NCBI RefSeq assembly: GCF_033807575.1
Contig: NC_084715.1
Coordinates: 8,605,349-8,669,348 of the forward strand
Direction of reading: 5' to 3'
DNA from: Cydia pomonella
Taxonomy: Eukaryota; Arthropoda; Insecta; Lepidoptera; Tortricidae
Length of the DNA: 64,000 nucleotides
The notes beneath the pieces were generated by a model. The model was given only the letters and a program-made list of their open reading frames with translations. It was not told where the DNA came from and did no database searches. This document shows positions 9,714-21,109 of the stretch, one piece after another. Numbering within the stretch: position 1 is the stretch's first letter; every line of letters starts with the position of its first letter. A program made the translations under genes and the position numbers.

Positions 9714-10260
9714 CCTACTCATTCTTTGTAGTTATGATTTGGTTAGATTGCCCTATTACTAAGACTCCGCTATCCGCCTGTCTGTCAGTCCGTCTGTCAT
9801 CAGGCTGTATCTCATGAACCGTGACAGTTGAAATTTTCACAGATGATGTGTTTCTGTTGCCGCTATAACAACAAATACTAAAAAAAACCGGCCACGTGCG
9901 AGTCGGACTCACGCACGAAGTACCATTTATAAAAACGGCAAAAAATTATGTTTGTTGTATGGGGGCCCCTTAAATATATATTTTACTCTGTTTTTAGTAT
10001 TTGTTGTTATAGCGACAACAGAAATACAAAGTCTGTAGTAATTTCTAACTATCACTGTTCATGAGATACAGCCTGATGACAGACGGACGGACGGACGGAC
10101 GGACAGCTAAGTGTCAGTAATAGGGCCCCGTTTGACCCTTTGGGTACGGAACCCTAACCATAAAATAAATATTTAAAGGGGCTCCCATACAAAAAACGTA
10201 ATTTTGTTGCCGTTTTTATACTCCGTGCGCGAGTCTGACTTGCACTTGGCCGGTTTTTTT
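9714..10260. repeat. Self-nested 'cggccaagtgcgagtc/ggaaccct' repeats
   Basis: An outer minus-oriented copy (about 9714-9879 and 10157-10260) is split by an inner plus-oriented copy of the same family (about 9880-10156). Diagnostic words are ACCGGCCACGTGCGAGTC and GGTACGGAACCCTAA for the inner copy, and the complementary ACTTGGCCGG end for the outer copy. A (GGAC)n run lies at about 10082-10104. Noncoding dispersed repeat common in moths; its class is uncertain. Confidence 0.8.
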
Positions 10261-11079
10261 TTATCTTCACAATCATTACTGCAGGCAACTAGCTTTTCGA
10301 AAGCAACTAGAGAAACGAGGCCTCATTGAGTTTACGTATTTCGGTTTCTTCATGGTGTTTCCTTCACTGAAAAGCAAATAAATTGACTTGATCCAGACGG
10401 TTTTGTATTTGGTTGGTTAACCAATAAATGTTATTACTTCCCGAAAGTGTACAAATTGTTTGTTTACTTTTAAATTTAAATACCTAAAGATACACAGAGG
10501 CTACTAACTATTTTTTTAAATATTTAAAGTATAACTTTTTCAATATGTAACGTACAATAAGATCATGAGCATTATTTTCCCCAGTCAAACATCAGTGTAT
10601 TAAAAGCGCAATCTAATCTATTTTGAGAGCAGTTTACTGGGGATATAGAAATAGCTCCACTGAAGGATGCACAATAGTCCTCACGTCCTTGCGATTGTCT
10701 GTGATGGCTAATTATAGATTACTTAATATTAACACATGGTGTACTCGTACTTAACTAAATAGGCCATGTTGTTCTTAAAGCTGCTACCTATAACGGGGTC
10801 ACCAGAAATCGCGGGGTAGAATGAGAAATTTTGAAGATTTTCTTTCAAGTTGTTATATTAAAAAGGTAGATCTCTAAAATTAGAGTTTTTGGGATATGTA
10901 CGAGTATATAGTAGACTATTTCTACTCTACATTGATATCTAATAAAGTTAATAAAAATGCCTAAAAGTTACCTTTTTTTTTACTCTAACGTTAGTCCTTG
11001 CTGAGGTAAGAAATTAAGCTTGTCTGAACTTTGTTTTAGCGGTAAATTAATTAAGTGGATTGGTACCATCGCCCACACT

Positions 11080-11150
11080 GTTAACTGTCCATCGGTGGAC
11101 CTTATCACAAAAGGCATAAGGTCCAACGATGGACTGTTAAGTGTTGCTGT
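11080..11150. repeat. Short near-perfect hairpin
   Basis: GTTAACTGTCCATCGGTGGA on the left pairs with the right arm ending TCCAACGATGGACTGTTAAG, leaving a loop of about 12 nt. It looks like a minimal palindromic MITE. Confidence 0.75.
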
Positions 11151-11585
11151 TTGTACGTAAAGAATAAATAATATCATCAATTTTCTTTGCAAAAAAAACT
11201 ATAAACAGGCAATTTTTCGTGATAACGGGGTCAGCGGACACGTATATGGGGTGAGTAGCCACGCCTTAGGGGGTGATCACCCCGGTTTACAGTAGTTGTC
11301 AACGATCCTTCTTGCAGGTTTGCTATTATGTACATAGCAGGAGCCAGGAGCAGCTTTCTACTGTAAGAAAGCATTAAATACCATTAGCATCTCACTCTAA
11401 TAGATATTGCTCCCTTACCTAACCTAATTAATGTTTATATTTACAGTGGTGGCAACAACAACAGTAACAATGAATGTAATGAAACTTCCATACACGCATA
11501 AAGAAATTCAAAGGTGTATCATGTTATATGTATGTCCCAAACCCGCTTTAGGCCTGCATGGAGAATAGAGACTGAGAGGAGCCCT

Positions 11586-11725
11586 GCCTGCGTAGCCAAC
11601 ATGCCAATCTTGAACGCTCCGTAGCGTAGCGTAGTCATATCTCTCTATCACTCTTCCATATTAGTGCGACAGTGATAATTGCGTTTCGTTCGCTACGGAG
11701 CGTTGACCATTTGGCTACGCGGGCT
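11586..11725. repeat. MITE with inverted 'AACGCTCCGTAGCG' ends
   Basis: GCGTAGCCAA ... GAACGCTCCGTAGCG on the left is mirrored on the right by CGCTACGGAGCGTTGACC ... TTGGCTACGC. About 140 bp, noncoding. Confidence 0.75.
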
Positions 11726-12602
11726 GTGCCCATCAGTGGAACGCATATAGGCCGAAAAAATATTTATTAATATTATAAACAGTTAAACCTGTGTGAAATC
11801 CGGCTATTTCCTGATAGCATTTGCAGGCACGTAATGTATCGCTCGACAAATTGAGCGGAGACATCATAAACGTAGCGCAAAACGGCACATATTTCAAACC
11901 TATCATCAAGTTTTCATTAAATAATATAATTACTTGTAATATAGTGCTGGAGAAGTTTATATTAACTTGGACTGGATAATGTCAAAACATGTCAAATGAT
12001 TTAATGAATTATCTGCTAGCCATTTATTTGCAGTTTTTCGCTTATTTACGATAGGTATATATGTGACGTAAATGTAATTTAGACTTCATCAAAATAATCC
12101 GATGGCCTTACCGCGTAAACAAACTTTTCTAGTTTATTTCAGTTACGAAAGGTGGCAACACTGCAAATGTCGAAGGAAGTTTGTCTTGCATTGCGTTAGG
12201 TATATGCGTATTCAATTAAACTTTAAATGCCAATATGTTTATAATTATTAATATGCTTACCATCAGGTGATCCGTCTATTCGTTCGCCTTCTATATCTTA
12301 AAAAAACATATTACTTAAATAATCTTCGTCACACTAACCTACGAGAGGGCAGTAGCAGAGGCGGTCAAAAAAGCAAAGGCGGGAAAATAAAGTGAAATAA
12401 TTGAATTTAATAAAATTATATTCGGTGCCGAGACCCTTGAACTTTGGTATTCTGGGCCTCTTCAAAAATCTGTCGATAAGACTCGATCTCTCGAAGGGCC
12501 GGAAGCTACCTCGCTCAACGCACTAGTCTGATAATCAAAGACGAAATGCTGCCACCATCTTCGTACCATTGCAGTGTGCCTATTTTACCTACCGGACTTT
12601 AA

Positions 12603-13205
12603 AAAAACCGGCCAAGAGCATGTCGGGCCATGCTCAGAGCAGAGTTCTGTAGTTATTCTTACGTCACAATAAGCTAAACTGGAGCTTAAAGTATAGTAGA
12701 TTATTAACCAAGGGATAAACTGTGGATGTACGTCTTTTTACTATAAAGGGGAAAGTTTTTGCGATAACTCAAAAACAGCTAAACTGATCATGTCCGCTAT
12801 AGTTTTCATTTAATGTCTTTCTTAAGCTCTACTTCCACGATTTTTTTCATATTTTTTTGACCTATGGTTCAAAAGTTAGAGGGGGGGACACATTTTTTTT
12901 TCTTTCGGAGCGATTATCTCAGAATATATTCACTTTATCAAAAAATGTTTGTTAAAGACCCCTATTAGTTTTGAAAGAGCTTTCCAACGATATCCCACAC
13001 TGTAGGGTTGAAGTAAAAAAACCCTAAAAAATTTAAATTTTTAGATTGTATTGTACGACTTTGTCGGCTGTATTGATTTATATATCCATGCCAAATTTCA
13101 GCTTTTTAGCACTAACGACCACGGAGCCAAGCCTCGGACAGTCAGACAGACAGACGGACATGGCGAAACTATAAGGGTTCCTAGTTGACTACGGAACCCT
13201 AAAAA
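12603..13205 (+). repeat. Dispersed repeat related to the 'ggaaccct' family
   Basis: Begins AACCGGCCAAGAGCATGTCG and ends with AGACAGACGGACATGGCGAA then CTACGGAACCCTAAAAAG. Same end words as the copies at 18232-19297 and 58979-59626, but with a different interior. No open frame of note. Confidence 0.75.
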
Positions 13206-16200
13206 GAGGAGCTTACCAATTCAAACGCTTTCTTTTGTATGTTTATTACTTAAGACTCCATCATTTGTAAACCAATCTCAAAATATATATTTTTTATTTA
13301 AAAGTATAGTCCCAGATTCGTCCCCTTTTTGCCAAAATCCAGTTCCGGTGACGAGATGGGGAATGGAGGGAGTCCTCAAATCTTATAGGCATAGAAATAG
13401 CGATTTTTGTATATACATCAACAATCAAGCACTTGATTTAAAAAAAAAGTACCGTTTGATGAAATGAAACTGCTGATGAAGACAAGAACGGAATTCTTCC
13501 ACGACGCGTATTTTACGTTTGGCGCTTTGTCTGCTGCATTAAGTTTGTTAAGCAAGCAAGATTTTTAAGTATAATATTTGTCATGTTCCAGTTCCAATAG
13601 GAACTGGGGGTACTCCTCAAATCTTGGTGGGTTCAGATCCAGACCATGAAACTTAAAATGTACTCGATGCGCGAAACTTGCTGCATCGCTCATCATACCA
13701 AAAATATAAAATTAAAAATGGATAAATATAATTACCTATCCTAAAAACTTTCAAAAAGGATAAACTAAATATTAACTTTTTATATGCGCTAGCAACTTTA
13801 CTAGTAATATTTGGAGTCAGCGTCGAGTGAATTTATTATGAATAGAAAGCTAATAATGCTTTTCTCTTTAATAAAGCTACATAACTGAACTAAAAATAAT
13901 TCACATTGGGGTAAGATAACTTGAAAAAAGGAACTACCTGATACTATTTATTGGAAACCTTTGCATTGTGACCCGTTTCGATTGCTCATCCTGTGTATAT
14001 AAAGAGCAAATGTGAAAATAACGATATTATTTATAGAACGTTGGACGCACGTAAATAAAGTGATTCACTCGAAGGAGCGGCTGGAGAATTGCGTTCAGTT
14101 TTTGGATTCACTTCAACGTACACCAGAATAGCATCGTTCCATTGACATGTTTCATATATAGGTATTTTTATAAAAGGAAAACTTTTCATTCCCCTAGTCT
14201 TAGCCTAAACATACCAGGGTTAGGATGCCGTCTATCTTTTTAAATTCCTTATCTTGGTCATTAACTTCGGTGACGCATGTGTCGCAGTATACGCAGGCAT
14301 TTATTTATCTAGTCGAACATTTTTCTTTCAATATTTTCAGTGTAGTTATGTTTTACACTCTTTTAACTTATTTGTTTTGTTAATATTTAGAATGCGATCA
14401 AAAAAGGGAAGAGAGGAAAAGTAAGAAATCATAACTTATTGAAAACAAAAGAGAAATCTGTATTATAACATTTATAACACCGTATCATTAGACTTGATAA
14501 TATGTTTCCTCAAACATGCAAGTTTCCTCAAACATGCAATGAAATATTATCGTTATGGTCCTTATTCAAGTAGCCCGTTTCGCAGTAGCTCGAGGGTACT
14601 GTAATGTGTGAAGGTCATTTATTCTGATTGTTTATATTGTTCTAACGGTAAACCTAAATATTCACGATAAGGGATGACCCTTACGACAACGACGATAGAC
14701 GACTTGAAATTAAGTATCTGAGTCTCTATTGTTACATTGGATACTGAATAAATTCCGAGAGTTATGAATATTGTACTTATATAAAGTGTAACGCTTGTTG
14801 ACAGTTACTATAAAAAGCTCATAACTTGTGTGTTGCTTTACATTGCGGGCCGAATTATTTTGTATGGTTAATATTTTCATTAATCCTCTGAATTTATCGA
14901 GTAACTATAGAAATTCAGATTACTTCTTAATTTTAACTAGTATATGGTATAGCCCTAAAAAAGTGGTATCAACAACACAGGCAAAATACGTCCACGAAAA
15001 AAAAAAAAACATTTTTTGGGATTTTTTTAGTTACTATTATTGTACTTTTTCTCTATTCATTTTTGAGAAAAGCATTAGATATATGCTTAGTGAAAAGAGC
15101 ATGCCAGCTTCATATCCCTATCCGTCTATTTATTTATACCTATTCGGCCGGCAAGACCTTCTTTCCCGACCTCTGCAGTAATGTACTACTAAACGAAATT
15201 AAGACACGTGTCAAGGATACTCTCTACCGAGCCACATCAGGATATAGCGGGATAAATACGTCAAAGTCAATATTGTTTGTTAACTAAAATATTTCACTAG
15301 CGTAAAGCAAACGTTGACTGGTAACAAAACAGTTTTATTTTACGAGATCGAAAATAAACAGCACGCAACAATCACATTCTTGGCACCGCGCGGGCATAAA
15401 GAAGGATTTCGTCTTGTGTACATTTCGGACCTCATCGTCATGTGTAAAGAAGGCCATAGTAATCATGAAGCATTATTCTAATCTGGTTCCGACTTAGATA
15501 CCTATACCAAAAACACTTATGCCAAAACAAATGCATTGATGTGAAATACATCGGATGTAAGATATAATGCAAAGCAGACGCATGTAGTAGGTAGATAATT
15601 ACATCTATATGAGTAATAGCCATTTTAGCCAACAGTTGCTGTAAAATCGTTTTTATCATAATAAGATGATATTTTATCGTAAGCCATCTATTTATTGCCT
15701 CAATGTGATCAATTTTGTCAGTGTAGACTACTTTGGACCCATTTCAAATATTGGACTCACCAAGTGCTGACAGGATTGTATGTTAAATTTTGTAATATAT
15801 ATCACAATACGTATATCATTGAATGTAAAATAGAGAACAAAAATTAAATATAAAGGCCCAATAATAATTTGTAAATAGAAATATAAAAAATAAAACGTTT
15901 ATAAGTATAAAGCATTTCTTCCAAAACGAGCTTCATGTGGTTTCCATGTGACTTGTATTAATGTGCAAGTATTTCGTAACTAATTTATGAGTTTTGAAAT
16001 TAAAACTGTATTGTTGTTCACTGTTTTAATATATTTGTTTTCTAGTTAATGTTTCCTTTTCACATCTGCGATTTTGTAGTAGGTACTAATTCTTATTAAT
16101 CGCTTGTAGATATATCTTGATGTGTACAGTTATACAGCTAATTTACAGGAATTACTACTTTTGACGAAACTATAAAGCTAATTTATGCATCCTACGTGCC

Positions 16201-16789
16201 AACTTGATGCTATTTATGTAATTGTGTGCCATATATCGAAACATAGTGCTCTGACAATCAATTAACCGAAGGAACTTAATATTCTAATAACAAGGTTTAT
16301 TAAATATGATTAGCAATGTTAATGTCACATGATATAAAATTCTAATTCTTATAAAATATCATATTTGATAAAAAGCTTCGCCCTAGATTCCTCTAGCTCA
16401 TCATTGCTTGGTTCCATTTCGCTAATTGCGGTTTAAGTGGAAATATAAATTAAAATTTCATTTGTTTTAGATCAGGCACGATGAGGTCTACATCAGTTTG
16501 TTTTTAGTTTCTCACTTTAAGCTTTTCAAGTTTTGATAAATATACATAGGCATCTGCTGTTTTTCTTATCATACGAAAATTAACTTCTTTATTTATGATG
16601 CCAAGATCCACAACATCTGTATTGTAATCGAAGACTACATAATAATACCTACAGGTATCTAGCCTTATGTTTTGCAATAGGGAAGTTGCCTGTGCGCAGG
16701 TTGGGTCGATTAGCTGATGCAAGCAGACAGACTGGCGCGGGGCCAGATAAATGCATAAGGGGAATAGACGGGACCGATCAGATAAATCT

Positions 16790-16990
16790 TATCTTATACC
16801 TTAAACTTCATTATATATATTTCAGGGATCTCGGAAACAACTCTAACGATTTCGATGAAATTTGCTATATGGGGGTTTTCGGGGGCGAAAAATCTATCTA
16901 GCTAGGTTTTACCTCTGGGAAATCGCGCATTTTTGATTTTTTATATCTTTTCCGAGTAAAGCTCGATCTCCCAGATGTTTATAATAAAAC
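16790..16990 (+). repeat. Dispersed repeat, copy 1
   Basis: Contains GATTTCGATGAAATTTGCTA, then GGGGGTTTTCGGGGGCGAAA and a TTCCGAGTAAAGCTCG end. The same sequence occurs in inverse orientation at 57040-57235, inside an intron of the channel gene. Probably part of a larger non-autonomous element; class not determined. Confidence 0.7.
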
Positions 16991-17515
16991 CGATAAATTA
17001 CAATTATTGTAACAATAAATAAAGCTTACTTTTTCACATTACATTTATTTTTCAGTTAACGGGAACTCATAAACAAAACGAACCAAAATCTATGCGGTTT
17101 TTTTTGCCATGTGAAACATACGCATGAGCATTATAAGATATACCTAACTGAATAGCAGCATTTTCCAAACATTTGAGAAACCGAATTATAAGTTTTTTTT
17201 AATACAATGCTAAGTTAATTGTAGCCATCAGATTGTTCAGATTTATTCAATAAAAATCCGACCTGAACACAGAAAATATAGAGCTACGAATTTTCCTTAA
17301 GAACAATTAAAGCTATTGTTTGGAAGAAATGGGAGTAAGGTTGCTATTTTACTTTTAAAAAGTCCACGGAAACTACGCATAACGCTAACTTACAGTAAAA
17401 AGTTTTGGATCCGATTGTCTAACATTATTACAAATAAAAATAAACAGCATTTATTTCGGACAAGATCCATATAAAAAAACACAAAACAACAAACAATTAC
17501 AATATTTTCATATAA

Positions 17516-17655
17516 ATTAAATTAAAATATATATAGATTAAATAAAAAATACGAATTAAATTAATTTAACATTATTAATTAAATTAAATCAAAATTATCA
17601 ATTAAATTAAATTCAAATTATCAATTAGTTTAAATTCAAATTATCAATTAAATAC
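17516..17655. repeat. AT-rich short tandem array
   Basis: Imperfect repeats of about 22-23 bp built on AAATTATCAATTAAATTAAA, following several shorter AATTAAATTAA units. Simple low-complexity DNA. Confidence 0.8.
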
Positions 17656-18231
17656 TTTTTTCATTTTATATAATACCGTATCTACTCTAATATTTCGCTT
17701 CTCTACACGCTAATTCTTGGAGTACGGAAGTCTAAAATACTCAGAAGTACTGATTGGCCTAGACTTTAATTTCGCACATGTTCATATAAATATCTGACAG
17801 GAAATATAAACACACGTTAAATGCTAAAATAACAGCTGACGTCCGCGTTAACAGCCCGGAGATATTCTATAATTTATTACTTTAATTAATGAAGTATTTA
17901 CATGATAAGTAATTCAGATGTGGAATTGCTTGTAAAGTTTTGTAAATACACGGCATACTTTTCGGTTTTTTTATTGGCTTTGGCCAATTGGCCATTTATC
18001 AAAGCCTGAATTTGAACCACTGTCTTCAGCGTGCGTTGTTGGAGCTACAGCCCCTAATAGACCTCCTGTTTTCGGTAGCAATGAGTCATTTTCCATTATT
18101 TGTTTACATGATATCATATTGTTCATAATTTTATACTATAAAATGTAAATGTAATTTTTAAGTAAAGATTTTATTGTTTAAAAAAAAAAGACCAAACATT
18201 GCAGTTGTGACCTAAACAACACCAGAGCGTT

Positions 18232-19297
18232 TTTAGGGTTCCGTAGCCAAATGGCAAAAAAACGGAACCCTTATAGATTCGTCATGTCCGTCTGTCTGTC
18301 CACAGCCACTTTTTTCCGAAACTATAAGAGCTATACTGTTCAAACTTAGTAAGTGGATGTATTCTATGAACCGCATTAAGATGTTCACACAAAAATAGAA
18401 AAAAAAAAAACAATAAATTTTGGGGGTTCCCCAAAGGGGTGGGGGTTGGGGGGGTTAGAACTGAAACTCAAAAAATCTTTTTTCATCAAACCCATACGTG
18501 TGGGGTATCTATGGATAGGTCTTCAAAAATGATATTGAGGTTTCTAATATCATTTTTTTCTAAAATGAATAGTTTGCGCGAGAGACACTTCCAAAGTGGT
18601 AAAATGTGTCCCCCCCCCCGTAACTTCTAAAATAACAGAATGAAAATACTAAAAAAAATATATGATATACATTGTCATGCAAACTTCCACCGAAAATTGG
18701 TTTGAACGAGATCTAGTAAGTAGTTTTTTTTTAATACGTCATAAAATTAAAAAAAAAATTTTTTTTCATCAAACCCATACGTGTGGGGTATCTATGGATA
18801 GGTCTTCAAAAATGATATTTAGGTTCCTAATATCATTTTTTTCTAAACTGAATAGTTTGCGCGAGAGACACTTCTAAAGTGAAAAAATGTGTGTCCCCCC
18901 CCCCTCCCCCTGTAACTTCTAAAATAACAGAATGAAAAATCTAAAAAAAATATATGATATACATTACCATGCAAACTTCCACCGAAAATTGGTTTGAACG
19001 AGATCTAGTGAGTAGTTTTTTTAATACGTCATAAAATTAAAAAAAAAAAATTTTTTCATTAAACCCATCCGTGTGGGGTATCTATCGATAGGTCTTCAAA
19101 AAATATATTTAGGTTTCTAATATCATTTTTTTCTAAACTGAATAGTTTGCGCGAGAGACACTTCCAAAGTGCTAAAATGTGTGTCCAAAGTGGTAAAATG
19201 TTGAACAAGATCTAGCAAGTAGATTTTTTTTTAATACGTCTCAAATGGTACGGAACCCTTCATGCGCGAGTCCGACTCGCACTTGGCCGCTTTTTAA
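18232..19297. repeat. Long 'ggaaccct' family element with internal 283-290 bp tandem units
   Basis: The ends are TAGGGTTCCGTAGCCAAATG (left) and CGACTCGCACTTGGCCGC (right). Inside, a unit starting TTTCATCAAACCCATACGTG recurs at 18481, 18764 and, truncated, at 19054 (TTTCATTAAACCCATCC). Each unit contains TTTGCGCGAGAGACACTTC and a poly-C run. The third unit breaks off near 19200. Noncoding; related copies lie at 58979-59626 and 61687-62046. Confidence 0.85.
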
Positions 19298-19529
19298 AAG
19301 GTACCGTACTCGAGGAGTGACAAAGGGTATCCCGTTACTAAGCTTACGCTTTCCGTCCGTCCATCTGTCCGTCTCTGTCAGTCTGTCAGCGGACTCTATC
19401 TCAAGAAACGTTATACAACGATATACTTTTCTGGAATTTTCCCGATAAGAAAAACCAGGACCCCAAATTCATGTTTGTGGTTCGAATCTTACCTACTTAA
19501 GTACCTATATTTAAAAAATATACAAGTAT

Positions 19530-19850
19530 TTACCATCAGTTTTTAATCGCTGGCAATATTTTAACATAAACAAGACCCAAAGAGCTGCTTAAGTTTAATT
19601 TTTCATTGATATTCGTTAGTTTGAAAATTAATGGCGCCATACATCCCATGACTGTGAGCAATAAACCATAGTTTTAATTAGTTAATAATATTGAAACCAA
19701 TTGCAGTTGCTTTCATTAAATACATAGAAAACATAAAGGACTAATTGGACATACAACTTTTAAAGCATAATGCAGTAGAAATTTTACAGATGTCGGTGAA
19801 ATATCAAAAATACTCCAAACTTTCTCTTAAATGTCCCATGATTGGTGCCG
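19530..19850 (+). repeat. Dispersed repeat of about 320 bp, copy 1
   Basis: Near-identical over its length to 47300-47620 in the same orientation (for example AAGAGCTGCTTAAGTTTAAT and CAGATGTCGGTGAAATAT in both). Only short open frames. Class not recognised. Confidence 0.75.
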
Positions 19851-21107
19851 GTGTTCTGACATTTGTCGTAGTCCCAGTAGGTATTTAAAATTAAATTAAA
19901 TTAAATATCACGTATTATCAGGCATCCTACTAGCCTGTGTTATTTATAGAAAGATCACTGCCATTTACGCGTTTAATTGTATAAGAGTATTTACTTTACT
20001 CATTAGAACATTAATAACGAAGACGAGAAATTGCCAAGCGGAAACTATGCGTCGTTGAAGATTTCCATTCTGGTCAGTATCAGCAGTTCCACTTCATTAA
20101 ATGTCACTTTTATAATGTAAATGAGAGAAGAATTCCCTCGATTCCTCATGGATCCCATCATCATAATTGTGTTTTGCCAAAAACGGAACCAATCTGTATA
20201 TTTATAAATTCAATCAAAAAATAATTTTCAAAATCGGTTCAGAAATGACGGAGTTATTAATTAACAAACATTAAAATAAAACATACAACCGAATTGAAAC
20301 CCTCATTTAGAAATCTTGAAGTCAGTTAAAAATATACAAAAAGCGGATTGACTGCAAGGAGAATTGAAGGAGAAACTATCCGACCAAACAGACAATAATA
20401 GTAGGACATTGCGTAGGAATTATACATACATAAAGTACGTGTAAATGTATTAGGTAAGTTTACTTCTTATTTAAATACTTAATTTAATATTTCATACCGA
20501 TTGTTCCGAAATGGGAAATCCATTTTACGAAAACCCATAAAATTAGAAGGATGTGTATTAAAACTTTAGGGAATGTTATTAAATAGAAAAGCTTTCTTAC
20601 TGTCTACTTTCCGTATATACAGTTAAAAACCATTCATCTTTCGCCTCTCTCTCTCTCTCTCTCATCGTATGGAAACTGGAAGAGCGCCATCTACAATTAG
20701 ATTTCACCGGCCTTGCTCATCTTGGGAAATTTTACGTTATTGTTATTACAATATACTAAGTTTTCCGGTTGAATTTGAAAATGGCGAAGTCGTTTCGAGA
20801 ATATTTATTTTTTGTTTTGCTCATGAATGTTGTTTAAAGTGTAATATATTGATAACTAATTATGCAGTGAACTAACGTAGAAGTGTGCAGCTAATGAAAA
20901 AGTAATCTTGAAACGCGTTTAACCATATTTTAATCAACACCCGGCAATCCATCGTGGCTTTTAGTAAAGTCCAGCTATCTATTTACTAAAAGCAACTACC
21001 GAACAACGTCGTGCTCTACGAGCACACTTAAAAGTAACTACCGAAAAACGACTTGACATTGGCAAAATACCTATGAGGCCATATTTTAAAAGAAGAAGAA
21101 GACAATA
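19851..21107. other. Intergenic, no gene seen
   Basis: AT-rich. A repeat-like piece at 20090-20330 (phrase AAATCGGTTCAGAAATGACGG) resembles common moth repeats. A (CT)n microsatellite lies at 20645-20663. Confidence 0.45.
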
Positions 21108-21109
21108 TA

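Larger units (their letters stand above)
10261..12602. other. Intergenic, repeat fragments
   Basis: AT-rich DNA without a supported gene. It contains two hairpin elements (11080-11150, 11586-11725) and a LINE-type 3' tail around 12250-12306 (cttaccatcaggtgatccgt followed by an A-rich end). A stretch near 11220-11330 repeats the phrase 'ataacggggtca' also seen near 10792, possibly diverged copies of one unit. Confidence 0.5.
13206..18231. other. Intergenic, AT-rich with old repeats
   Basis: No supported gene. A repeat at 13330-13680 has a relative at 54385-54690 (shared phrase TTC(T/A)(T/A)C(C/A)ACGACGCGTATTT). An AT-rich tandem array lies at 17516-17655, and a repeat at 16790-16990 has an inverted relative at 57040-57235. 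The open frame at 15063-15287 has no feature I recognise. Confidence 0.5.

Noticed and set aside
14812..14872. Sequence shared (inverted) with about 53690-53760 as a regulatory element
   Set aside because: More simply explained as another dispersed repeat; too short to define its ends here.
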